Shown here: one piece after another, positions 6,794 to 12,078 of the stretch
Position numbering within the stretch: position 1 is the stretch's first letter
Layout: each line of letters opens with the position of its first letter
Source of the DNA: Candidatus Pacearchaeota archaeon
GTDB lineage: Archaea > Nanobdellota > Nanobdellia > Pacearchaeales > GW2011-AR1
DNA length: 12,078 nucleotides
Assembly (NCBI GenBank): GCA_016866915.1
Contig: VGKR01000010.1
Span: forward strand, 1 to 12,078
Direction of reading: 5' to 3'
Made by a program: the position numbers and the translations under genes
Notes under the pieces: generated by a model
Databases searched by the model: none
What the model was told of the DNA's origin: nothing
Seen by the model: the letters and a program-made list of their open reading frames with translations, nothing else

Positions 6794-7069
6794 ATGAAAG
6801 CACTTAAACCGAGTAGCAGAGAGAAGAAAAGATATCTCTTAGTTAGAGGAAAAATAAAAGATATTGAAAAATGTGTTTTGGATGGAATTGGAATTTTAGG
6901 AATGTCAAAAACAGCTTTAAGATTTATTACAATTAAGGGAGAAAAAGCAATAATTTCTATGAATAGAGAAGCTGTAGATTCTGTTCGAGCTTGTTTTGCA
7001 ATCTGGCCTGAAAAAATAGAAGTTGAGAGAGTTTCTGGAACTCTAAAAGGATTGGGAAGAAAATTATAA
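6794..7069 (+). CDS. rnp2: RNase P protein component 2 (Pop5 family)
   Basis: Protein subunit of archaeal RNase P, which removes 5' leaders from pre-tRNAs. Pop5 (Rnp2) pairs with Rpp30 (Rnp3) to activate the catalytic RNA. The 91-residue product begins with the family hallmark LKPSSREKKRYLLV (4-17). It has a central region LGMSKTALRFITI, then AIISMNREAVDSVRACFA (52-69), matching the NRE-x-VD-x-VRA-x-x-A pattern, and ends VSGTLKGLGRKL, the usual SGT-hK-x-x-x-(R)KhL terminus. It is shorter than the 110-130 residues typical of the family, mainly through a shortened middle, but both ends are complete. It probably leads the plus-strand operon. Its partner gene rnp3, often adjacent in other archaea, is not in this window. 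ksgA starts 3 nt after its stop. Confidence 0.9.
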   Translation: MKALKPSSREKKRYLLVRGKIKDIEKCVLDGIGILGMSKTALRFITIKGEKAIISMNREAVDSVRACFAIWPEKIEVERVSGTLKGLGRKL

Positions 7070-7072
7070 AAA

Positions 7073-7876
7073 ATGCCTATTTCAAAAAAATTTCAAAATA
7101 ATTCTGATTTAGATTCTGGTGAAGTTGAAAGAAATTTAGAAAAAGGACAGCATTTCTTAAAAGACAAGGAGATAATTGAAAAAGAAATTGCTGTTGCTGA
7201 TCTTTCTAAAAAAGACAGAGTTATAGAAATCGGTGCTGGAGAAGGAAATTTAACAGAGAAATTAGTAAAAAAATCTGGAAAAGTGCTTGCTTTTGAAATT
7301 GATGAAAGATATTCTGAAAAATTAAAAAAATTAAAAGAAAATTATGATAATTTAGAAATTATATATGATAATGCACTAAATTATTCTTGGAGAGATTATT
7401 CCAAGATTGTTTCTAATATTCCCTATTTTCTTTCAGAGCAATTAATAAAAAAATCAATAGAAGATGGGATTTTAGAAATTGTGGTAATAGTTGGAGAAAA
7501 ATTCGGGGAAATTTTAGAGAAAAAAGAGTCAAAAATAGGAGTAATTTCTAATTTGTTCTATGAAATAGATTTTATTCAAAAAATAAATAAAAGTTGCTTT
7601 TTGCCTCCTCCCCGAACTAATTCCTGGCTTATAAAACTAAGAAGAAAAGAAAAATTATCTTCAAAAGAGGCTTTTTTAGCTTCTATTCTAGGAAAAAAGA
7701 GTAAAATAAAGAATGCATTGCTTTATTCTCTGGTTGAAAGAGGAAAAACAAAGAGAGAAGCAAGAAAAATAATCGAAAAAAAAGGGTTTTCAAAACAAGT
7801 TCTGGAAAAACCTGTGAGTCGAATTACAGGCAGATTTTTAATAAAATTAGCTGAAAATTTCGAGAAATTAGACTAG
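7073..7876 (+). CDS. ksgA: KsgA/Dim1-type rRNA adenine dimethyltransferase
   Basis: SAM-dependent methyltransferase expected to dimethylate the two adjacent adenines in the 3'-terminal hairpin of 16S rRNA during small-subunit maturation. The 267-residue product shows GQHFL (25-29, motif X), the SAM loop EIGAGEGNL (52-60), the ribose-binding acidic residue in FEID (Glu76), the catalytic NIPY (115-118) and FLPPPRTNSWLIKL (177-190). Two details differ from textbook KsgA. The motif III segment usually written D-A-L reads N100-A-L here, with Asp99 one position earlier. The catalytic motif is NIPYFLSEQ rather than NLPYxIS, a form also seen in Erm-type 23S rRNA methyltransferases. Position among ribosome and RNA genes favours KsgA/Dim1. 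An N-terminal extension of about 24 residues precedes motif X. The start lies 3 nt after rnp2, with no later in-frame Met before motif X. Confidence 0.85.
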   Translation: MPISKKFQNNSDLDSGEVERNLEKGQHFLKDKEIIEKEIAVADLSKKDRVIEIGAGEGNLTEKLVKKSGKVLAFEIDERYSEKLKKLKENYDNLEIIYDNALNYSWRDYSKIVSNIPYFLSEQLIKKSIEDGILEIVVIVGEKFGEILEKKESKIGVISNLFYEIDFIQKINKSCFLPPPRTNSWLIKLRRKEKLSSKEAFLASILGKKSKIKNALLYSLVERGKTKREARKIIEKKGFSKQVLEKPVSRITGRFLIKLAENFEKLD

Positions 7877-7884
7877 AGAAATCA

Positions 7885-7902
7885 GGCGAAAACCTTTTAA
7901 AC
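7885..7902 (+). promoter_or_regulatory. Promoter (BRE plus TATA) upstream of psmA
   Basis: GGCGAAAACCTTTTAAAC: a CGAAAA TFB-recognition-like block followed by a TTTTAAA box, in the 99-bp gap after ksgA. It predicts a start near 7925 and a leader of about 50 nt that contains AAGGAGAAG (about 7926-7934). That motif is too far from the psmA ATG to serve as its ribosome binding site. This probably gives the exosome-proteasome operon its own promoter, separate from the one at rnp2. Confidence 0.55.
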
Positions 7903-7975
7903 AGATTAAATTTTAGTTTTGAGATAAGGAGAAGAGAATATAGAAGATTATTAAGATTTTCTCAAATTAATAAAA

Positions 7976-8701
7976 ATGGAAATGCCTATGGATATGCAAC
8001 ATCAAGCAATGGGCTATGATAGAACTGCTACAATGTTTTCTCCTGAAGGAACTATTCTTCAGGTTGAATATGCACAAAAAACAGTTCGGCTTGGTGGTTC
8101 AAGTATTGGAATGGTTTGCGCAGACGGAGTTCTTTTGATTGCTGACAAAAGATTAAAAGATAAACTTATTGCCGAGACACTTGCACATAAAATTTATGAG
8201 ATTGATTCACATATAATTGCAAGCGCAGCTGGAATTGTTTCTGATGCAAGAATTCTTATTGAGAAAGCTCAAGTTGAAGCTCAGCAGCACAGGGTAGTTT
8301 ATGATTCTCCAATTGAACCAGAAGTTATAATAAAAGATCTTTCAAACATAAAACAGCAATTTACTCAATATGGTGGAGCAAGGCCATTTGGTGTTTCTTT
8401 AATGCTTGCAGGAATTAATAACAAAAAACCGGAGCTTTATTCAAGTGATGTAACTGGAAATTATTTTGCTTATCATGCAAATGCTATCGGAGAAAATGAC
8501 GAAAAAATAAAAGAAAAACTTCGGGAAAAATACAAAAAAGATAATATTATTAAAAAAAATACAAAAATAGCTATAGACATACTAAAAGAGGTTCAAGGAA
8601 AGAACTTTGATTTAGATCGTCTTGAATTGGTTTATATTAAAACTGATGAAAAAAAGCTTAGAAGATTGATTAAAGGGGAAATAGCTGAATTTATTAAATA
8701 A
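7976..8701 (+). CDS. psmA: Proteasome alpha subunit (20S core, outer ring)
   Basis: Alpha subunit of the 20S proteasome. Seven copies form each outer ring, gate the channel and dock the regulatory ATPase. The 241-residue product has the alpha-specific N-terminal signature GYDRTATMFSPEGTILQVEY (13-32; the gating YDR is at 14-16), then AIL-type core strands including GVLLIADKRL and ASAAGIVSDARILI, with EAQQHRVVYD following. It lacks a catalytic N-terminal threonine, as expected for alpha. Several Met codons occur at residues 1, 3, 5, 7 and 12, so the start is uncertain by up to about 11 residues. The first gives an unusually Met-rich gate peptide. It follows a strong candidate promoter. sbds begins 1 nt after its stop, so they are co-transcribed. 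Confidence 0.96.
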   Translation: MEMPMDMQHQAMGYDRTATMFSPEGTILQVEYAQKTVRLGGSSIGMVCADGVLLIADKRLKDKLIAETLAHKIYEIDSHIIASAAGIVSDARILIEKAQVEAQQHRVVYDSPIEPEVIIKDLSNIKQQFTQYGGARPFGVSLMLAGINNKKPELYSSDVTGNYFAYHANAIGENDEKIKEKLREKYKKDNIIKKNTKIAIDILKEVQGKNFDLDRLELVYIKTDEKKLRRLIKGEIAEFIK

Positions 8702-8702
8702 G

Positions 8703-9380
8703 ATGGCTCAAACTACTGCGAGATTAAAAAAAGTTGGAAAGAATTTTGAGATTATTGTTGACCTTGAAAAAGCCTTAAAATTTAAAAAAGGTGAATCTTC
8801 TGACAGAAATTTTCTGGAAATAGATAAGATATTCAGTGATTCAAAAAAAGGCTTAAATGCTTCTACAAAAGATATGGAAGAAGCTTTTGGAAAAAGCGAG
8901 ATAAATGCTGTTGCTGAAAGAATCGTCAAAGAAGGTGAAATTCTGCTTAATCAGGATTATAGAGATGAAGAAAAAGAAAAGAAAATGAATCAGATTGTTG
9001 ATTTTCTTTCAAGGAGTGCAGTTGACCCTCAAACAGGAAATCCACATACACCTGAAAGAATTCGGAATGCATTAAGTCAAATTCAAATGAATTTAAAAAA
9101 TATTCCGATAGAAGAACAAATAAAAGAAATTATTGAAAAATTAAGTAAAATTTTACCAATAAAACTTGAAACTAAAAGAATTAAAATAACTATTCCTGCA
9201 ATTCATACAGGAAAAGCATATGGAATAATAAATCCGTACAAAGAGAAAGAAAATTGGCTCAGCAACGGAGATTTAGAAGTTATTGTTTCGGTTTTTGCAG
9301 GAAATCAGCTTTTCTCTTTTTACGATAAATTAAATTCAGTAACTCATGGCTCTGCAATAACAGAGGAAATAAAGGAATAA
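8703..9380 (+). CDS. SBDS family ribosome maturation protein
   Basis: Archaeal counterpart of Shwachman-Bodian-Diamond syndrome protein/Sdo1, which in eukaryotes helps release eIF6 from the maturing large subunit. The 225-residue product has the three expected parts. The N-terminal FYSH domain (about 1-90) has RLKKVGKNFEIIVD and later SDRNFLEIDKIFSDSKKG. The helical middle domain (about 95-160) has the conserved SAVDPQTGNPHTPERIRNAL (110-129). The C-terminal ferredoxin-like domain (about 163-225) has IPAIHTGKAYGII and later GDLEVIVSVFAG. Length is typical for archaeal members. It sits between psmA (1-nt gap) and rrp4 (2-nt gap), its standard archaeal position in the exosome-proteasome superoperon. 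Confidence 0.96.
   Translation: MAQTTARLKKVGKNFEIIVDLEKALKFKKGESSDRNFLEIDKIFSDSKKGLNASTKDMEEAFGKSEINAVAERIVKEGEILLNQDYRDEEKEKKMNQIVDFLSRSAVDPQTGNPHTPERIRNALSQIQMNLKNIPIEEQIKEIIEKLSKILPIKLETKRIKITIPAIHTGKAYGIINPYKEKENWLSNGDLEVIVSVFAGNQLFSFYDKLNSVTHGSAITEEIKE
9372..9376 (+). promoter_or_regulatory. Ribosome binding site of rrp4
   Basis: AAGGA, 6 nt before the rrp4 ATG, inside the last codons of sbds. It supports this ATG and coupled translation. Confidence 0.55.
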
Positions 9381-9382
9381 AA

Positions 9383-10081
9383 ATGACAAAAGAAAAAAAT
9401 AATCGAGAAATAGTTATTCCTGGCGAGGTTATTGCCAAAGGAGAAGAATATCTGCCAGGAGAAGGAACTGAAAAAATTGGAAATGAAATTATAGCTATAA
9501 AATACGGACTTGCTGAAGAATTCAATCGATTAATCAGAATTATTCCTCTATCTGGAGTTTATCAGCCGAGAAATGGAAATGTGATTATTGGCGAAGTTGA
9601 AAATATCACTTTTTACGGATGGGTTGTGGGATTAGATGCTCCGGAAGATGCTTTTTTACCTCTTCAGGAAGTTCCAAAATATGTTAGCAAAGACGGATTA
9701 AGTGATGTCTTTGATATAGGAGACATGCTTGTGGCAAAAATAGTTGGAATAACAAATCGAGGAATAGATTTAACTGTGAAAGGAAGAGGTCTTGGAAAAG
9801 TAGAGGGAGGAATCATCATAAAAATAAATCCAAGCAAAGTTCCGAGAATTATCGGAAAAGAAGGAAGCATGATAAATATTATAAAACAAGAATCTAATTG
9901 TGATATTACTGTCGGGCAAAATGGTTTAATCTGGATAAAAGGAGATGAAATTGAAAACGAGCTTTTAGTAAAAAAAGCAATAAATTTCATTGCAGAGAAA
10001 TCTTTTGCTAGTGGCTTAACTGATGAAATAAAAGATTGGTTTGAAAAAGAAAAAAATGAAGGAAAAAGGAGTAAAAAATGA
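9383..10081 (+). CDS. rrp4: Exosome RNA-binding subunit Rrp4
   Basis: Cap subunit of the archaeal RNA exosome. It sits on the Rrp41/Rrp42 ring and guides RNA into the channel. The 232-residue product shows an N-terminal domain (REIVIPGEVIAKGEEYLPG, residues 8-26), an S1 domain starting near GNVIIGEVENITFYGWVV (68-85) and running to about 135, and a C-terminal KH domain (about 140-205) with IINPSK-type strand IIIKINPSKVPRIIGKEGSM carrying the GKEG loop. The tail is Lys/Glu-rich. It starts 2 nt after sbds with an AAGGA motif and its stop overlaps the rrp41 start (ATGA). Confidence 0.96.
   Translation: MTKEKNNREIVIPGEVIAKGEEYLPGEGTEKIGNEIIAIKYGLAEEFNRLIRIIPLSGVYQPRNGNVIIGEVENITFYGWVVGLDAPEDAFLPLQEVPKYVSKDGLSDVFDIGDMLVAKIVGITNRGIDLTVKGRGLGKVEGGIIIKINPSKVPRIIGKEGSMINIIKQESNCDITVGQNGLIWIKGDEIENELLVKKAINFIAEKSFASGLTDEIKDWFEKEKNEGKRSKK
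10068..10071 (+). promoter_or_regulatory. Ribosome binding site of rrp41
   Basis: GGAG 6 nt before the rrp41 ATG, within the last codons of rrp4. It confirms the overlapping ATGA start. Confidence 0.55.
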
Positions 10082-10785
10082 CTGCGTTTAAAAGACTTGA
10101 CGGAAGAAAACCCGAAGAAACAAGAAAAATGGAGGCTAAAGTTGGAGTTGTGCCAAATGCTGACGGAAGTGCAATGTTTTCATTTGGAGATACAATTGCA
10201 ATAGCAGCTGTTTATGGTCCTAAAAAAATGCATCCACAGCATCAGCAAGATCCTGAAAAAGGAACATTGAGATGCAATTACAGTATGCTTAGTTTTTCTG
10301 TTTCAGAGAGAATTAGACCTGGACCAAGCAGAAGAAGCACAGAAATAAGCAAAATAACAGAGTGGGCTCTTGAGCCAATTCTTATGATAAAAAAATATCC
10401 AAATATGGTAATTGATGTTCATATTAATATTCTACAAGCAGATGCTTCAACGCGCTGTGCTGGAATTAATGCAGCTGCACTTGCTTTGGCTCATGCAGGA
10501 ATTCCTATGAAAAGTTTAGTTTCGAGTGTTTCAATAGGCAAGCTTGATAAACAACTTGTTGCAGATGTAAATAAAGATGAAGAAGATTGGGAAGAAGGAG
10601 AAGGTGCAACAGATATTCCAATTACATTAACTCCAAGAGGTGAAATAACTCATATTCAATTAGATGGAAAAATCACATCTCAAGAATTAAAAGAAGCTAT
10701 TGAACTTGCAAGAAAAGCTGGAAAAGAAATTTATGAAGTTCAGAAAAAAGCATTAAAGGAGTCTTCAAATCCAGAGAAAAAATGA
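10078..10785 (+). CDS. rrp41: Exosome catalytic subunit Rrp41 (RNase PH-like)
   Basis: Phosphorolytic 3'-5' exoribonuclease subunit of the archaeal exosome. It alternates with Rrp42 in a hexameric RNase PH ring and can also add A-rich tails. The 235-residue product has RLDGRKPEETRKM (6-18), the RNA-contacting loop RPGPSRRSTEISK (80-92, with Arg85-Arg86), QADASTRCAGINAA (120-133) and the catalytic region ending GATDIP (176-181, Asp179), so it looks active. Just before the catalytic aspartate lies a very acidic stretch, DEEDWEEGEG (167-176), about 3 residues longer than in Sulfolobus Rrp41 as I recall it. The start overlaps the rrp4 stop by 4 nt and has a GGAG motif. The next gene, of unknown function, starts in the ATGA at its stop. 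Confidence 0.96.
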   Translation: MTAFKRLDGRKPEETRKMEAKVGVVPNADGSAMFSFGDTIAIAAVYGPKKMHPQHQQDPEKGTLRCNYSMLSFSVSERIRPGPSRRSTEISKITEWALEPILMIKKYPNMVIDVHINILQADASTRCAGINAAALALAHAGIPMKSLVSSVSIGKLDKQLVADVNKDEEDWEEGEGATDIPITLTPRGEITHIQLDGKITSQELKEAIELARKAGKEIYEVQKKALKESSNPEKK

Positions 10786-11090
10786 TACAAACAAAAGCAT
10801 ATTATCCAATTTATCCAGAAGAATTTAGAAGAAACATTCAAGAAAACTGGCACAATTATTCTGGAAGAATGATTAGTTATAATTCTCCAGAATCTACATC
10901 CGTAGAAACAAACAAAATGTTAATTTATCACGTGTTTAATGCAACGGTCATTGTTAGACGTGCTAGAAAAAACAATGGAAGAAGTAGAGTAGACATCACA
11001 GCGAATGTTAGTTCAATTCCAGAAGAAATAGAATTTACAAAATCACTATTAGAAGAAATATCTAAAGTTAAATTAATGGAGAAAAAATAA
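10782..11090 (+). CDS. Unrecognised 102-residue protein between rrp41 and rrp42
   Basis: I do not recognise a family. The 102-residue protein has no signal peptide or membrane segment. A probable helix (PEEFRRNIQENWHNY, 12-26) is followed by a loop rich in Ser/Asn, two likely strands (NKMLIYHVFNATVIVRR, 44-60, and SRVDITANVSS, 68-78) joined by a basic turn RRARKNNGRSR (59-69), and a closing acidic helix (PEEIEFTKSLLEEISK, 80-95). The alpha-beta-beta-alpha order and basic hairpin would suit a small RNA- or protein-binding module, but this is inference. Its ATG overlaps the rrp41 stop (ATGA), there is no ribosome binding site at proper spacing (AAGGAG lies 20 nt away), and rrp42 begins 1 nt after its stop, so its translation is coupled to the exosome genes. 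It does not look like Pcc1, L37ae or a degenerate RNase PH domain. Codon use matches the neighbours. Confidence 0.85.
   Translation: MIQTKAYYPIYPEEFRRNIQENWHNYSGRMISYNSPESTSVETNKMLIYHVFNATVIVRRARKNNGRSRVDITANVSSIPEEIEFTKSLLEEISKVKLMEKK
11078..11081 (+). promoter_or_regulatory. Ribosome binding site of rrp42
   Basis: GGAG 10 nt before the rrp42 ATG, inside the end of the 102-residue gene. Spacing is slightly long but usable. Confidence 0.4.
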
Positions 11091-11091
11091 A

Positions 11092-11892
11092 ATGGAAACT
11101 TCAAAATTAACAGGAAAAAGAATAAAAGAATATTTATTCCAAGGAAAAAGATTTGATGGGAGAAATTTAGAAGAATTTAGAAAAATAACTATAGAGAAAA
11201 ATGTTTCTAAAAAAGCAGAGGGTTCTGCAAGAGTCAAAATAGGTAACACAGATGTTATTGTTGGTGTTAAATTAGATGTTTCAGAACCTTATCCTGATTC
11301 TCCTAACAAAGGAAATTTAATGGTTACTACAGAATTGCTTCCTCTAAGCTCAGATAGATTTGAAAGCGGACCTCCGAGATTTCCTGCAATTGAGCTTGGA
11401 AGATTAATTGATAGAGGAATAAGAGAAAGTAAATTTATTGAATTAGAAAAATTATGCATAAAAGAAGGAGAAAAAGTCTGGTCTGTCTTCATAGATATTT
11501 ATCCCTTAAATAACGACGGAAACTTAATTGATGCAGCTGGAATTGGAGCCATAATCGCATTAAAGACAGCGAGATTTCCAAAATATGATGAAGAAACCGG
11601 AAGAGTTGTTTATGGAGAGTTTACAGATAAGAAAATACCTCTGTCAAAAGATATTCCTCTAATAATAACTACTCACAAAGCAGGAGAGAGCATAATTGTG
11701 GACCCGACTCTTGAGGAAGAAGATGTTACTGATGTGAGAGTTACTATTGGCGGATCTGTAAATGGTTTAATTTTTTCATTGCAAAAAGGAAATTCGAAAG
11801 AATTGACTATTGAAGAAATGTCCAAAATTTTAGATTTTTCTGAAAAAGCAAGAAAAAAAGTTTTTTCAGAAATAGAAAGATATTTGAATTAA
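11092..11892 (+). CDS. rrp42: Exosome structural ring subunit Rrp42 (RNase PH-like, non-catalytic)
   Basis: Partner of Rrp41 in the exosome ring. It lacks catalysis but contributes to the RNA-binding surface. The 266-residue product shows GKRFDGRNLEEFRKITIE (18-35), EGSARVKIGNTDVIVGVKLDV, the Rrp42-type loop LSSDRFESGPPRFPAIELGR with RLIDRGIRES, and DIYPLNNDGNLIDAAGIGAI. In the position of the Rrp41 catalytic segment it has VDPTLEEEDV, the usual inactive Rrp42 form. The length is typical. It starts 1 nt after the 102-residue gene rather than directly after rrp41 as in most archaea I know. Confidence 0.96.
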   Translation: METSKLTGKRIKEYLFQGKRFDGRNLEEFRKITIEKNVSKKAEGSARVKIGNTDVIVGVKLDVSEPYPDSPNKGNLMVTTELLPLSSDRFESGPPRFPAIELGRLIDRGIRESKFIELEKLCIKEGEKVWSVFIDIYPLNNDGNLIDAAGIGAIIALKTARFPKYDEETGRVVYGEFTDKKIPLSKDIPLIITTHKAGESIIVDPTLEEEDVTDVRVTIGGSVNGLIFSLQKGNSKELTIEEMSKILDFSEKARKKVFSEIERYLN

Positions 11893-11910
11893 ATTAATAT
11901 TCTAAATAAA

Positions 11911-12078
11911 ATGCCTGAACCAAAATTAAAAGACAAATTAACAAAATACGAAACAGCGAGGATAATCGGAGCAAGAGCTCTGCAGATTGCTATGAATGCA
12001 CCTCTTCTTGTTAAATTAAGCAAAGAAGATTTAGAAAAAATAAAATATGATGCTCTTAAAATAGCTGAGATTGAATTA
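11911..12078 (+). CDS. rpoK: DNA-directed RNA polymerase subunit K (Rpb6/omega homologue), partial
   Basis: The first 56 codons of a gene cut by the right edge. RpoK helps assemble and stabilise the archaeal RNA polymerase, equivalent to eukaryotic Rpb6 and bacterial omega. The family signature is clear: LTKYETARIIGARALQIAMN (10-29), followed by APLLVKL, then a helix leading to AEIEL, where the family normally continues L-x-x-G-x-I/L-P. The ATG is 18 nt after the rrp42 stop with no obvious Shine-Dalgarno motif. The gap is too short to rule a separate promoter in or out, and operon membership is likely. Confidence 0.92.
   Translation, partial: MPEPKLKDKLTKYETARIIGARALQIAMNAPLLVKLSKEDLEKIKYDALKIAEIEL

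Noticed and set aside
9280..9525. 81-residue minus-strand frame spanning the sbds-rrp4 junction
   Set aside because: Antisense to two well-supported genes with no recognisable motifs or initiation signals.
9664..9990. 108-residue minus-strand frame antisense to rrp4
   Set aside because: Entirely inside the Rrp4 S1/KH coding region; hydrophobic composition comes from reverse reading of Lys/Glu/Ile codons.
10782..11090. Assignment of the 102-residue protein as KEOPS subunit Pcc1
   Set aside because: Pcc1 genes occur near exosome genes, but the order of predicted strands and helices and the conserved Pcc1 residues do not match.

Overview
The window looks like ordinary core-genome DNA from an AT-rich archaeon. 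The evidence is a 20S proteasome with separate alpha and beta subunits, an archaeal exosome (Rrp4/Rrp41/Rrp42), SBDS, the RNase P protein Pop5, aCPSF1, archaeal RNase J, Mre11-Rad50 and RNA polymerase subunit K. The low GC, tight packing, short Rad50 and small Pop5 suggest a reduced-genome DPANN-type lineage (Woesearchaeota/Pacearchaeota-like). That placement is inference; no rRNA gene is present to test it. I see no mobile element, CRISPR array, tRNA or rRNA, and no gene-free stretch longer than about 110 bases.

Layout. The left half (1-6687) is entirely on the minus strand. Read in the direction of transcription it holds RNase J, a tail-anchored Gln/Pro-rich protein of unknown function, mre11, rad50, psmB (catalytic proteasome subunit) and the 5' part of the aCPSF1 gene, which runs off the left edge. 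The right half (6794-12078) is entirely on the plus strand: rnp2 (Pop5), a KsgA/Dim1-type rRNA dimethyladenosine transferase, psmA, sbds, rrp4, rrp41, an unrecognised 102-residue gene, rrp42 and the start of rpoK, which runs off the right edge. A 106-bp divergent promoter region separates the halves.

How the genes fit together. The right half is a variant of the archaeal exosome-proteasome superoperon. It has single-base gaps, ATGA overlaps and visible Shine-Dalgarno motifs, so it is probably translated from a polycistronic message. It joins RNA 3'-5' decay (exosome), tRNA 5' processing (RNase P), ribosome maturation (KsgA, SBDS), protein turnover (PsmA) and transcription (RpoK). The left half adds the 5'-3' beta-CASP nuclease RNase J, the 3'-end-forming nuclease aCPSF1, the proteasome beta subunit and the Mre11-Rad50 repair complex. 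Most of the cell's RNA-decay machinery and both proteasome core subunits therefore lie within 12 kb.

The best candidates for something undescribed are the 102-residue protein translationally coupled to rrp41 and placed between rrp41 and rrp42 (10782-11090), and the tail-anchored protein between RNase J and mre11 (4649-5200). No dramatic new multi-gene system is evident.
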